From the NCBI GenBank assembly GCA_964560355.1, contig CAZLLI010000002.1, positions 5,633 to 69,632 on the forward strand: DNA of 64,000 bases, written 5' to 3'. The notes under the pieces are model-generated. The model was not told the DNA's origin. It made no database searches and saw nothing but the letters and a program-made list of their open reading frames with translations. The DNA comes from JAKEHA01 sp964560355 (GTDB lineage Bacteria; Krumholzibacteriota; Krumholzibacteriia; WVZY01; JAKEHA01). A program made the position numbers and the translations under genes. This document shows, piece by piece, positions 17,688-26,498 of this stretch; positions within the stretch are counted from its first letter, which is position 1, and every line of letters begins with the position of its first letter.

Positions 17688-18335
17688 CTAGCTGAACTTG
17701 GCAGGGAACTGCTTCGCGATGGCACCCGCCAGCGTGTCGGCGATGGTGTACATGTGCGCCTTCATCGCGTCCCACGTCTTGGCTTCAGCGTCGTACTGCT
17801 TGGCGCGCAACTGCTGAATCTGCGTCACGTGATGGCCGCCGTGCGCGGCGAGCAGCCCGAGGACCGCGTCGCGCGGGAGGTTGGGGTTGGCGCCGCTCAA
17901 GAAAGTGGCGATCTCGCCCGCGTTGTCGGTCAGCGCCTTGAGCGCTGCCTCTTGCTTGGCCGTATCGGTCCCGGCGTCGAGGTACTGTTTGACGGCGCCG
18001 TAATGTCCTGCGAGCAGCGTGAACAGCTGGTCGGAAGCCGCTTGCCCGTAGTAGGGCGCGATCGAACCCGCGATCTGCTTCGCGTTGGCGACCACTTCCT
18101 TCTCGGCCGCGGCGCGCGCGGCGGCGTTTCCCGCGAGCGTTGCGACCACCACGTTACGGACCCAGAAGACGTGGCCGAGCCACAGGTCGCGCAGCGCGGC
18201 GCCGGTCTGCGCCACTTTGAGCGAGTTGGGTTCGACGGGGGCGGCGTGCGCCGCGTGCTGGGCGCGGGCCGGGGGGGCGAAGGCCAGGATGGCCGCGGCT
18301 AGCGCCACGGACGCGATGGCTCGTTTCGACTTCAT
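17688..18335 (-). CDS. Exported DinB-like four-helix protein
   Basis: The 215-residue protein has a signal peptide that ends PARAQ at about residue 26. The mature part is helical. It carries ALRDLWLGHVFWVRNVVV at its start and HGGHHVTQIQQL near its end; widely spaced histidines in this order resemble the metal-binding layout of DinB-like four-helix bundles. The role is unknown. GAGGAGAT precedes the ATG. It is divergent from the HTH regulator at 18454, and the shared upstream region carries a large palindrome, so it is the likely regulatory target. Confidence 0.65.
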   Translation of the reverse strand: MKSKRAIASVALAAAILAFAPPARAQHAAHAAPVEPNSLKVAQTGAALRDLWLGHVFWVRNVVVATLAGNAAARAAAEKEVVANAKQIAGSIAPYYGQAASDQLFTLLAGHYGAVKQYLDAGTDTAKQEAALKALTDNAGEIATFLSGANPNLPRDAVLGLLAAHGGHHVTQIQQLRAKQYDAEAKTWDAMKAHMYTIADTLAGAIAKQFPAKFS

Positions 18336-18359
18336 GACGATCTCCTCTCAGTTGGGGAA

Positions 18360-18411
18360 TAGGTTGTCCCAAGGGTATCCTTGGATAACCTACTTTGTCA
18401 AGTAAGTTATG
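18360..18411. promoter_or_regulatory. Overlapping palindromic operator between divergent genes
   Basis: Two inverted repeats overlap here. The first (18360-18392) pairs TAGGTTGTCC with GGATAACCTA around a perfect CCAAGG-GTAT-CCTTGG core. The second (18384-18411) pairs GATAACCTACTT with AAGTAAGTTATG (10 of 12 positions) around TGTC. On the minus strand the second repeat contains a perfect -35 hexamer TTGACA (18396-18401). A dimeric repressor bound here would block the minus-strand gene, and the HTH protein encoded next to it is the obvious candidate. Confidence 0.65.
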
Positions 18412-18441
18412 TTTTAAGTGTGCAAGCGGCGCAGCCCGTGC

Positions 18442-18447
18442 TATCCT
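18442..18447 (+). promoter_or_regulatory. -10 element, probable leaderless start of the HTH regulator
   Basis: TATCCT lies 6 bp before GTG 18454, with no Shine-Dalgarno between. This supports GTG 18454 as the start and places the TSS at the start codon. Confidence 0.4.
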
Positions 18448-18453
18448 GTATCT

Positions 18454-19077
18454 GTGCTAACCATCCTCGGCAACCGGCGCCAGGACATCCTGAAGGCGCT
18501 CCTCAACGACAAGAACGGGGCCACCGTCGACGAGCTGTCGCGGCGCCTCGCGGTCACGCGCAACGCGGTGCGCCAGCACCTGGCCGCCCTCGCGAACGAC
18601 GGCTTGGTGCGCGCGGGGGTAACGCGTCCGACCGGCGGGCGCCCCGAGCAGCTCTACGTCCTCACCGAAGCAGGCCGCGAGTTGTTTCCGCGCCAGTACT
18701 CGTGGTTCGCGCAGTTGGTGGTGGAGTCGATCAAAGGGGAGTCGGGGGCGGAAGGGTTGCGCCGGCGCCTGGCGTCGCTGGGGAGCGCGGTCGCCAAGCA
18801 ACTGCGCGCGCGCGCGAGTGCGCTCAAGAGCCGGCGCGAGAAGGTCGCGCGCCTGGCCGGTCTAATGAGCGAATTGGGTTACCACGCGAGGGCCTCGTCG
18901 CCGTCGGTCATCGAGGCGGACAACTGCGTGTTCCATGACTTGGCGAAGAAGCACCCCGAGGTGTGTCAGTTCGACCTGGCGCTGCTCGCGACCTTCACGG
19001 ATTCCAAGGTAGAGCACGCCGAGTGCATGGCGAAGGGCGGCAACGTGTGCCGCTTCAAGTTCAGCTCCAGGCGCTAG
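18454..19077 (+). CDS. HTH transcriptional regulator with C-terminal Cys cluster (SufR/COG2345-like)
   Basis: The 207-residue protein has an N-terminal winged helix-turn-helix: RRQDILKALL, then TVDELSRRLAVTRNAVRQHLAAL, and a wing with GRPEQLYVLTEAG (about residues 5-80). The C-terminal part contains CVFHDLAKKHPEVCQFD and EHAECMAKGGNVCRF, a cysteine pattern like that of SufR-type repressors that hold an iron-sulfur cluster. It is therefore probably a redox- or iron-responsive repressor. It may control itself and the divergent exported-protein gene through the palindromes at 18360-18411. The start is GTG; a longer upstream frame is not supported. Confidence 0.8.
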   Translation: MLTILGNRRQDILKALLNDKNGATVDELSRRLAVTRNAVRQHLAALANDGLVRAGVTRPTGGRPEQLYVLTEAGRELFPRQYSWFAQLVVESIKGESGAEGLRRRLASLGSAVAKQLRARASALKSRREKVARLAGLMSELGYHARASSPSVIEADNCVFHDLAKKHPEVCQFDLALLATFTDSKVEHAECMAKGGNVCRFKFSSRR

Positions 19078-19080
19078 CGC

Positions 19081-21825
19081 CTACCGCACCACCGTCACGC
19101 GCCGCGTGAGCACCGACGACGCAGCGCGCATCCGCACGAAATAGACCCCCGAGCTCACGCGCTCGCCGCGGTCGCCGCGCAGGTCCCACGCGGCGGTGTG
19201 CATGCCTTTGGCGCGGCGCTCGTCGAGCACGGTGCGCACGCGCGCGCCGCGCACGTCGAATACCTCGATGCGCACGGGGCCGTCGTTCTCGACGCGGAAG
19301 CCGAGGGTGGCCGCGCGCCCGGTCGGATTTTCTCCCGCGATCCACAACAACGCCGGCGCGCCGCGCTTCGCGGGAAGGACCGCGGTCGCGGTGGTGTCGG
19401 GTACCGACGTCGGGTCGCCGGGGTCGGAGCCGGCGTCGAGTTCGTCGCCGTCGCGATAGCCGTCGAGATCGCGGTCGACGCCGAGCCGGTCTTCGCAGCC
19501 CTCCAGCACACCCGTGAACGTGATCTCGGTGCCGGCGCCCGCCATGGAGAGGAGCTGGAGCTGCGAGAGGTCGGCTTCGCTCTCCTTGTCGGGGCGATAC
19601 GATCCGCCGCCGATGTACACCCACCCGCGCGGCTGTCCGCCCGCGCGTCCCTTCGCCACCAGCCCGATGGTGTTGGCGTCGGCGAGCGACTCGAGCGTGT
19701 TCACGCGCGCGATGCCCGCGGGCTCGTTGCTCCCGTCCATGGTCCACTGCGCGCCCACGCCGGGGTGGGTCGGGGTGGCGAAGGCGAGCATGAACGCTTC
19801 CACGTCGTGCTGGTCCTGGTCGTTCGCGAACGTGAACAACGGAAATTCGAAGAAGTCGAACAGCGTGCCGAATTCGCCGTCGTGGGTGAAACCGAAACCG
19901 CGCACGCTGGTCGGGCCCGCCGCGTTGAATCCGGTCTTCTTGTAGAGATTGCGCAGCTGCGGAACCTTGCGCGCTTCGTCTTGCAAGAGCGCGCCGGCGG
20001 GAATGATGAAACCGTTCTCGCCGGTGGGGAGCGTGTGACAGAACACGCACTGCCCGCCGCCGAACAACCCGCCGCTCGAAAACAACGACTGGCCGTGCGA
20101 CGGGTCGGCGCCGTCGAGCGTCGCGGGCAGCGAGCCGTCGAGCTCGCGGAACGGATTCGACGGGTAGCGCATGCTGAACACGAACTGCGTGAACGTCGTC
20201 ATGTCGCCGGGCGAAAGCGACGACGGCGCGCCCAAGAGTCCCATGAAGGCGACGTTGAAATCGGCCAGCGTCGCGCGGTCGCCGCGCCAGTGCAGCGGCT
20301 CGGTGCCCGAGAGGCTCTTCAGAGCTTGCGTCACCATCGGGCCCTTCATGGGGTGGAACGGAGGCAAGCCCGGCGTTTGTCCGGGGGGCACCGGGATGGT
20401 GGATGCCGCGGACGGGTCGCCCAGATCCCACGCCAAGCCGTCCATGTCGCCGAACACGTGACAACTCCCGCACGCCAAGTCTCCGTGCGCCGACGAGATC
20501 TCGCCGTCGTACAGGAAATGTCGGCCGTCGCGCACGTAGGAAGGACTCGGGTCGAACCCGAGCGAAACTTCCTGCGACGAATCGTTCGACAAGTCGACCA
20601 CCGAGATCGAGCTCGAGAAGCGGTCGAGGACGTAGAGGCGGTTGCGCGTCTCGTCGAGCGCGAGGCCGCCGGGCCCGTCGCCCACCGCGATGCGCCGCGT
20701 CACCGCGCCGCTCGCGTCGAGCACCGCGACCTTGCGCGACCCGAACGCCGCCACGTACACCGACTGGCCGTCGCCCGCGATGGCGACGTCGAGCGGGATG
20801 CACACCGACTGCGCGCGCTCGCCCGCGTTGCCGGCCGGCGTCCCGTAGTCGATGTGTGCGTTCAAGTGCGACGGCGTCGCGATGCCGCTATTCGGGTCGA
20901 CGATCGTGATCCGGTTCTGCAGGAACTTGCCGCGCACATTGGGCTCGAAGCGGATCTGGTTCGACGCGTCCTGGTTGGTCACGTACAGATTGCCCGACGG
21001 ATGCACGGCGATATTGAACAGGGTAGTGCCGACGCCGTGATAGTTCGCGACCACCGAAAGCGACGCCGCGCTCACGGCGACGACGTCGTTGTCGAGCAGC
21101 GTGAAGGGAAGAAACGCGTCCCAGTTGCGCCCGATTTCGTCGAGCCAGTTGGCGCCGTCGTGCTGGACGATGAGCGCCACGTTCGGCGCCGCCGGCAGCG
21201 CGGGATTCATGGGCGGCGTGGGCGCCGGCAGCCCGCCGTTCGCCTGCACGACGTCGGCGCCCACCAGCGTGGTCCGGTTCCCGCTGTCGAGCGCGCACAC
21301 GTACACGGTCGTTTGGTCCGGCGACAGCGCGAGCGCGCGCGGCGAACCCATCGCGAGCGGAATGTCGACGGGGGGCGCTTCGAGGTCGAGCAAGTCGTAG
21401 ACGCGCAGCTTGGCTTCGCGCGACACGCACACGAACGCGCGCCCGCCCGCGAACACGACGTCGGTGGGTTCGTCGCCGACCAACAGCGTGCGCACCACGT
21501 GGCCGCTCGACAGGTCGACGATGCTAATGTCGTCGGAGACATGATTGACGACCCACACTTCGCTCGCCGTGCGCGCGCGCACGGTAACGGGCTCGAGCCC
21601 GACCATGACCTCCGCCATCTTGTGCGGCGGGTCGACGGTCAGGTCGAACGCGACCAAGCGATGGTCGGCGGTGTGCGCGGCGTAGAGGATGTTGCCGCCC
21701 GGCGCCAAATCGAGCGGGTGCACGGGGGCGCTTTCGAAGTGCGTGAGGTCGTCGGAAAAGGAGAGCGACGGCGATAGGACCGACAGCAATACCACAAGCG
21801 ACGAACGGAGCGCGGTACCGAGCAT
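19081..21825 (-). CDS. Exported YncE-like propeller / dihaem cytochrome protein with FlgD-like tail
   Basis: The protein has 914 residues. After a signal peptide (about 1-24), residues 35-430 form a YncE/NHL-like beta-propeller with blades such as LAPGGNILYAAHTADHRLVA. Two c-type haem sites follow: CGSCH at 452-456 and CVFCH at 593-597. Conserved methionines (for example HPMKGPM) could be axial ligands, as in the MauG/cytochrome c peroxidase group. The C-terminal ~80 residues (PVRIEVFDVRGARVRTVL through GERVSSGVYFVRM) are a FlgD-type Ig-like domain that probably anchors or sorts the protein at the surface. Redox substrate unknown. AGGAG precedes the ATG. Confidence 0.85.
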   Translation of the reverse strand: MLGTALRSSLVVLLSVLSPSLSFSDDLTHFESAPVHPLDLAPGGNILYAAHTADHRLVAFDLTVDPPHKMAEVMVGLEPVTVRARTASEVWVVNHVSDDISIVDLSSGHVVRTLLVGDEPTDVVFAGGRAFVCVSREAKLRVYDLLDLEAPPVDIPLAMGSPRALALSPDQTTVYVCALDSGNRTTLVGADVVQANGGLPAPTPPMNPALPAAPNVALIVQHDGANWLDEIGRNWDAFLPFTLLDNDVVAVSAASLSVVANYHGVGTTLFNIAVHPSGNLYVTNQDASNQIRFEPNVRGKFLQNRITIVDPNSGIATPSHLNAHIDYGTPAGNAGERAQSVCIPLDVAIAGDGQSVYVAAFGSRKVAVLDASGAVTRRIAVGDGPGGLALDETRNRLYVLDRFSSSISVVDLSNDSSQEVSLGFDPSPSYVRDGRHFLYDGEISSAHGDLACGSCHVFGDMDGLAWDLGDPSAASTIPVPPGQTPGLPPFHPMKGPMVTQALKSLSGTEPLHWRGDRATLADFNVAFMGLLGAPSSLSPGDMTTFTQFVFSMRYPSNPFRELDGSLPATLDGADPSHGQSLFSSGGLFGGGQCVFCHTLPTGENGFIIPAGALLQDEARKVPQLRNLYKKTGFNAAGPTSVRGFGFTHDGEFGTLFDFFEFPLFTFANDQDQHDVEAFMLAFATPTHPGVGAQWTMDGSNEPAGIARVNTLESLADANTIGLVAKGRAGGQPRGWVYIGGGSYRPDKESEADLSQLQLLSMAGAGTEITFTGVLEGCEDRLGVDRDLDGYRDGDELDAGSDPGDPTSVPDTTATAVLPAKRGAPALLWIAGENPTGRAATLGFRVENDGPVRIEVFDVRGARVRTVLDERRAKGMHTAAWDLRGDRGERVSSGVYFVRMRAASSVLTRRVTVVR

Positions 21826-21879
21826 CGGGTGTGTCTCCTAGACGAATCGGAGTGACGGAATCGCCAAGCGTGAGGGTTG

Positions 21880-21909
21880 ATTTTAGCATACCGTCGCGCC
21901 TCACCACAA
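21880..21909 (-). promoter_or_regulatory. Promoter of the propeller-dihaem gene
   Basis: Read on the minus strand this is TTGTGG (21904-21909), an 18-bp spacer, and TAAAAT (21880-21885) preceded by TG as an extended -10. The predicted leader before ATG 21825 is about 45 nt and contains the AGGAG site. Confidence 0.55.
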
Positions 21910-21964
21910 CCGCGGAGTAACGACGCTTGCACGAAATATCGCGTCCGCGTTAGCCTCTCCAACC

Positions 21965-22282
21965 ATGCACTGGGTTTATTTGTTCTGCGCGGGCGTGATG
22001 GAGTGGGGTTGGCCCATCGGGCTCAAGTTCGCGTCGCAACCGCAGCACCGTCAGTGGGCCATTCCCATGGCGATCGTTTCTATTGTATTGAGCGGGTGGC
22101 TCTTGCTGCTTGCGCAGCGCGCGATTCCCATCGGCACCGCTTACGCGGTGTGGACCGGCATCGGCGCGGTGGGGACGTTCGTGCTGGGCATCCTCTTGCT
22201 CGGCGAGCCCGCGCAGCTCGCGCGCTTCTTCTTCGTCGGACTGATTATCGTGGGGATCTTGGGACTGAAGTGGGTCAGCTAG
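21965..22282 (+). CDS. Small multidrug resistance (SMR) family transporter, SugE/Gdx-like
   Basis: The 105-residue protein has four transmembrane helices. The N-terminal helix carries the essential membrane-embedded glutamate in GVMEWGWPIGLKFA, and helix four ends GLIIVGILGLKWVS. The tryptophan- and lysine-containing motif WPIGLKF resembles the SugE/Gdx branch, which exports guanidinium, more than the EmrE multidrug branch. Its neighbours give no clue, and no guanidine riboswitch is visible in the short upstream region. The stop overlaps the typA stop by four bases in convergent orientation. Confidence 0.85.
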   Translation: MHWVYLFCAGVMEWGWPIGLKFASQPQHRQWAIPMAIVSIVLSGWLLLLAQRAIPIGTAYAVWTGIGAVGTFVLGILLLGEPAQLARFFFVGLIIVGILGLKWVS

Positions 22283-24114
22283 GCCGCCGCCGGTCGCTTC
22301 GACGCAACCTTGCGCTCTTGGTCGTTCAGGATCTTCTTGCGCAGTCGAATCGATTTGGGTGTGACTTCCACCAATTCGTCGTCTTCGATGAACTCGAGCG
22401 CGAACTCGAGCGTCATCTCGCGCGGGGGAGTGAGCTGGATGGCGTCGTCGGCGCCCGACGAGCGCATGTTGGTGAGCTTCTTCTCCTTGATGGCGTTGAC
22501 GACCAAGTCCGAGCCCTTGTTGTTGACGCCGATGATCATGCCTTCGTACACGGTGTCGCCGGGGTGGATCAGGATCTCGCCGCGTTCCTCCAGGCTCCAT
22601 AGCGCGTACGCCACCGCGGTTCCGGGGTGGAGCGCGATCTGGACGCCGTTGTTGCGCTGCGGCATGTCGCCCTTGAACTCCTGGTACTCGTAGAAATTCT
22701 GATACATGACGCCGGTGCCGCGCGTCATGGTGAGAAACTCGCTGCGGAAGCCGATCAAGCCGCGCGTCGCGATCAAGAACTCCATGCGTATGGTTCCAAC
22801 GGCACTCGTCGACATGGACTTCATCTCGCCCTTGCGCTTACCCATGGCCTCGATGACGACACCCTCGAAGCCGGGGTCGACTTCGACCACGACTTCCTCC
22901 ACCGGCTCCATGACCTGCCCGTCGACTTCCTTCAAGATGACGCGCGGGCGCGAGACTTCCATCTCGTAGCCCTCGCGGCGCATGGTCTCGATCAAGATCG
23001 ACAGGTGGAGCTCGCCGCGGCCCGACACCTTCAAACGCTCGCCACCGTCGGCGTCTTCCACGCGGATGCCGACGTTGATCATCGCTTCGTGCTCCAAGCG
23101 CTCCCTTATATGTCGCGAGGTCAAGAACCGCCCGCCGTCTTTGCCGGATAGCGGACTCGTGTTGTGCGAGAAGAACATCGAGATGGTCGGTTCGTCGACC
23201 TTGATCAGCGGCAGCGCCTCGGGCCGTTCGGGCGACGCGAGCGTGTCGCCGACGTGGACGTCTTCGATGCCCGCGATGGAGACGATGTCGCCGGCCAGCG
23301 CCGACTGGACTTCGGAGCGCTTGAGACCGGTGTAGCGCAAGATACGCGTGACTTTCGCCCGTTCGGTCGCGTGGTCGCGCTTGATGAGGACGACGGGATC
23401 CCCGAGCTTGACCGACCCGTGGTAGATGCGCCCGCTCCCGATGCGTCCCATGTACGAGTCGTAGTCGAGCATGGTGACGAGCATCTGGAACGGGTGGTCG
23501 ACTTCGGCAACGGGCGGCAGCACGCGGTGCACGATGGTCTCGAGCAGGGCCTTCATGTCGGTGGCCGGCTCGTCGAGGTCCATGGTGGCCCAGCCGTTCT
23601 TGCCCGACGCGTACACGATGGGGAAGTCGAGCTGCTCGTCGGTCGCGTTGAGCTCGCAGAACAGATCAAAAGTCAAGTCGGCGACTTCGTGCGGACGCGC
23701 GTGCGGGCGGTCGATCTTATTGATGACGACGATGGGCTTCAAGTGCAGCTCGAGCGACTTCTTCAGCACGAACTTGGTCTGCGGCATGGGGCCGTCGAAG
23801 GCGTCCACGAGCAAGAGCACGCCGTCGACCATGCGCAGGATGCGCTCGACTTCGCTCCCGAAGTCCGCGTGCCCGGGCGTGTCGACGATATTGATGGTCA
23901 GATCCTTGTAGCGGATCGACGCGTTCTTGGAGAAGATGGTGATGCCGCGCTCCTTCTCCAACGGGTTGGAGTCGAGGATCGTCACCTCGCCCTCTTTGAA
24001 GGCGTGCGCGCCCGTCTGCTTCAACAGCGCGTCGACCAGGGTGGTTTTGCCGTGGTCGACGTGGGCGATGATCGCGATATTGCGGACGTCTTTGCGTCGT
24101 TTCTGGTTGGGCAT
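22279..24114 (-). CDS. typA: Ribosome-associated GTPase TypA/BipA
   Basis: The 611-residue translational GTPase has G1 in HVDHGKTTLVDALL (about residues 17-30), G2/G3 as NIVDTPGHADFGSE, and G4 as NKIDRPHARP. The BipA-specific C-terminal half includes GRGELHLSILIETMRREGYE and the end region FIEDDELVEVTPKSIRLRK. It acts in 50S subunit assembly and stress adaptation. The frame stays open far upstream, but ATG 24114 gives the standard family length and begins MPNQKRRKDVRNIAIIAH. A good promoter lies 33-61 bp upstream. Confidence 0.96.
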   Translation of the reverse strand: MPNQKRRKDVRNIAIIAHVDHGKTTLVDALLKQTGAHAFKEGEVTILDSNPLEKERGITIFSKNASIRYKDLTINIVDTPGHADFGSEVERILRMVDGVLLLVDAFDGPMPQTKFVLKKSLELHLKPIVVINKIDRPHARPHEVADLTFDLFCELNATDEQLDFPIVYASGKNGWATMDLDEPATDMKALLETIVHRVLPPVAEVDHPFQMLVTMLDYDSYMGRIGSGRIYHGSVKLGDPVVLIKRDHATERAKVTRILRYTGLKRSEVQSALAGDIVSIAGIEDVHVGDTLASPERPEALPLIKVDEPTISMFFSHNTSPLSGKDGGRFLTSRHIRERLEHEAMINVGIRVEDADGGERLKVSGRGELHLSILIETMRREGYEMEVSRPRVILKEVDGQVMEPVEEVVVEVDPGFEGVVIEAMGKRKGEMKSMSTSAVGTIRMEFLIATRGLIGFRSEFLTMTRGTGVMYQNFYEYQEFKGDMPQRNNGVQIALHPGTAVAYALWSLEERGEILIHPGDTVYEGMIIGVNNKGSDLVVNAIKEKKLTNMRSSGADDAIQLTPPREMTLEFALEFIEDDELVEVTPKSIRLRKKILNDQERKVASKRPAAA

Positions 24115-24146
24115 ACGATGATTGCGCTTTTTCGCGCGGGCGACGT

Positions 24147-24175
24147 AATATAGGCCAAACCCGAACCGGCTGCAA
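24147..24175 (-). promoter_or_regulatory. typA promoter
   Basis: On the minus strand: TTGCAG (24170-24175), a 17-bp spacer, and TATATT (24147-24152). The predicted TSS is about 25 nt before the typA ATG. Confidence 0.6.
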
Positions 24176-24234
24176 CGACCGAAATCGCGGCCGCGAGGCC
24201 GCGCAATCGCGGCCGAAAGGAAGTCCGGCCCTCC

Positions 24235-25851
24235 ATGCAAGCCCGACACGTCGTCTCGAAATGGATCGTGCGCGCCCTTTGGGTGTGGTGCGCGCTGGCC
24301 GCGTCCGCGTCGGCCGCCGCCGAGGTCGCCGAACCCGCGGTGGTTCGCTTCCAGAACCGCGAGATCGTGCTCTTGCGCGCGACGCTGGGACCGCTCACGC
24401 CGCAAGAGCGCGCCGACGCCGCCATGGCGCGGCTCGCCCAGGTCCACGGCAGCGAGTACCGCAGCGACGTCAGCGTCGTCCCGTACGGCGACTCGCGCGC
24501 GCTCATCCTGGGCACTCGCATCGTTGTCGGCATCGCGCCGGGCGACGTCGACGCGAGCGCGGGCGAGACCGTCGACACCATCGCGGAGCAGGCCGCGGCG
24601 AACCTGCGCGAAGCGCTGGCGTCGTGGGGCGAGCAGCGCCGGCCCGAGGTGGTCGTGCGCGGCGTCACCCATGTGCTCATCGCGAGCGTGCTCGCGCTCG
24701 TGCTCCTCGTGGTCGTGAATTGGCTGCGGCGCCGCGTCATGAGCTTGCTGCCGTCGCGCGCCGAGCGCGCGCTCGAGCGGCGCCACGTCACCCTGTTCGG
24801 GCAAGACGTGCGGGGCATCACCGTCAAAGGGGTTCACTTCCTGATCGGCCTCACCGCGGGCATCGCCGCGCTCGCCGTGGGTTACATGTGGCTCACGTAC
24901 AGCCTGCGGCAGTTCCCGCTCACGGAACCGTGGGGCGACGGGCTGGCGGGATTCCTCATCGGCATCGCCACGACCATCGCGCTCGGGATCCTGCGCGGCA
25001 TTCCCGACATGGTGATGGTGGTGCTGGTGCTGGTGGTGACGAAACTGTTCGCGCGCGGCGTCGCGACGCTGTTCGACGCGGTCGAGCAGGGGCACGTCAA
25101 GGTGCGCGGCGTCCACCCCGACACCGCCGACGCGACCCGCCGCATCGTCACCGCATTGGTGTGGGTATTCGGCGTCGCCGTCGCGTATCCGTTCATCCCC
25201 GGTTCCAGCAGCGAGGCGTTCAAGGGCATCAGCGTGCTGGTCGGCCTCATGATCTCGCTGGGGTCGTCGGGCGTCATTAACCAGGCCATGAGCGGCATGG
25301 TGGTGGTGTTTTCGCGCGCGCTCAAGGCGGGCGAGTACGTGTGCATCGCCGAGTTCGAGGGCACCGTGACCGAAGTGGGCGCGCTGTCGACCAAGCTGCG
25401 CACGCCGCGCAACGAGGAGATCAACATTCCCAACGCGACGCTGGTGTCGAGCACGACCAAGAACTACTCGCGCCTCGCGCAAGAGCACGGGCTGGTGGTG
25501 TGGGCGACGGCCGGCATCGGTTACGACGCGCCGTGGCGCACCGTGCACAAGCTCTTGATCGGCGCCGCGCTCAAGACGCCGGGTCTGCGCCACGACCCGC
25601 CGCCGTTCGTGCGCCAGGGCGCGCTGTCCGCGTTTTGCGTCGACTACTATGTCAACGCCTTCATCGAGAACCCCGCGGATCGATTCAAGGTGTTGTCGGA
25701 CTTGCACGCCAACGTGCAGGACGCGTTCAACGAAGCCGGCCTCCAGATCATGACGCCGGCCTTCGAGAGTCAGCCGTCGGAACCGGTTTTGGTGCCGAAG
25801 TCGAAGTGGAACCTGGGCGATGCGCCCACACCGCAGAGCAAGGCACCATAG
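24235..25851 (+). CDS. MscS-family mechanosensitive channel-like protein
   Basis: The 538-residue inner-membrane protein has a signal peptide (about 1-30), a periplasmic region, then hydrophobic segments at about 143-163, 198-225, 240-275 and 295-320. The pore-lining helix and beta domain are recognisable as SLGSSGVINQAMSGMVVVFSRALKAGEYV, followed by EFEGTVTEVGALSTKLRT and EEINIPNATLVSS. It opens under membrane tension in the well-studied family members. It is longer than E. coli MscS (286 residues) because of the N-terminal periplasmic part. The lipoprotein gene follows after 13 bp. Confidence 0.88.
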   Translation: MQARHVVSKWIVRALWVWCALAASASAAAEVAEPAVVRFQNREIVLLRATLGPLTPQERADAAMARLAQVHGSEYRSDVSVVPYGDSRALILGTRIVVGIAPGDVDASAGETVDTIAEQAAANLREALASWGEQRRPEVVVRGVTHVLIASVLALVLLVVVNWLRRRVMSLLPSRAERALERRHVTLFGQDVRGITVKGVHFLIGLTAGIAALAVGYMWLTYSLRQFPLTEPWGDGLAGFLIGIATTIALGILRGIPDMVMVVLVLVVTKLFARGVATLFDAVEQGHVKVRGVHPDTADATRRIVTALVWVFGVAVAYPFIPGSSSEAFKGISVLVGLMISLGSSGVINQAMSGMVVVFSRALKAGEYVCIAEFEGTVTEVGALSTKLRTPRNEEINIPNATLVSSTTKNYSRLAQEHGLVVWATAGIGYDAPWRTVHKLLIGAALKTPGLRHDPPPFVRQGALSAFCVDYYVNAFIENPADRFKVLSDLHANVQDAFNEAGLQIMTPAFESQPSEPVLVPKSKWNLGDAPTPQSKAP

Positions 25852-25864
25852 AATGGAGGAGCGA

Positions 25865-26482
25865 ATGAAGAGGGCAAGCAAAGTCGTGGTCGGTATCGTC
25901 GCCGCGGCGGCGGTGGGGGCGTGCGGGAACACGCAGGTGCTCAATTCGTGGACCGATTCACAGATGACGCCCGCGCCGGCCAAGCGCATCGTGGTGGTGG
26001 GGCTCTCCGGCGTCGAAACCACGCGCCGCTTGTTCGAAGACACCTTCAGCCAAGAGCTCAAGAACCGCGGCAACGACGCGGTGCCGGGTTACACGGTGCT
26101 CCCGAAAGGTCTCGAAGCGAATCCGGACTCGGCGCTCGCCGCCATTCGCAAGGCCGGCTTCGACGCGGCGCTGACCGCGCGCTCGATGGGCGTTCGCACC
26201 GAGGAAACGGAGACGGTGGGAACCGCGTACTACATTCCCGACTCCGGCTACTCGACCTGGGGCGGCTACTACGGCGCCGTCTACGGCGATATCACCGCCA
26301 ACACCTACACGCAGCGCTCGGAGAAAGCCATGGTCGAGACCAACCTCTACCAAACGGCGAACGCCAAGCTGGTGTGGAGCGCGCGCTCGGAAACGACGAG
26401 TACCGGCAAGCTCACCGAGGGCATGCGCGACTACGCGCGCACGGTGGTGGGCGAGCTCGGAAAGAGCGGCTTCATCAAGTGA
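25865..26482 (+). CDS. Hypothetical lipoprotein
   Basis: The 205-residue protein has a lipobox AAVGAC (Cys at about residue 20) after a basic N-terminus and a hydrophobic core. The mature part starts with TQVLNSWTD and contains KRIVVVGLSGVETTRRLFEDTFSQELKNRGNDAVPGYTVLP, a pattern shared with small uncharacterised outer-membrane-associated lipoproteins (DUF4136-like). A Gly/Tyr-rich stretch (GYSTWGGYYGAVYGD) lies in the middle. GGAGGAG precedes the ATG. It is probably cotranscribed with the MscS-like gene. Confidence 0.7.
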   Translation: MKRASKVVVGIVAAAAVGACGNTQVLNSWTDSQMTPAPAKRIVVVGLSGVETTRRLFEDTFSQELKNRGNDAVPGYTVLPKGLEANPDSALAAIRKAGFDAALTARSMGVRTEETETVGTAYYIPDSGYSTWGGYYGAVYGDITANTYTQRSEKAMVETNLYQTANAKLVWSARSETTSTGKLTEGMRDYARTVVGELGKSGFIK

Positions 26483-26498
26483 GGCGGGCGCGGCGCAC

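Noticed and set aside
19198..21777. 859-codon plus-strand open frame opposite the propeller-dihaem gene
   Set aside because: Composition is dominated by Arg, Ala, Val and Gly with no recognisable domain. It is antisense to a clear multi-domain gene with haem motifs. Long antisense frames are expected at this G+C.
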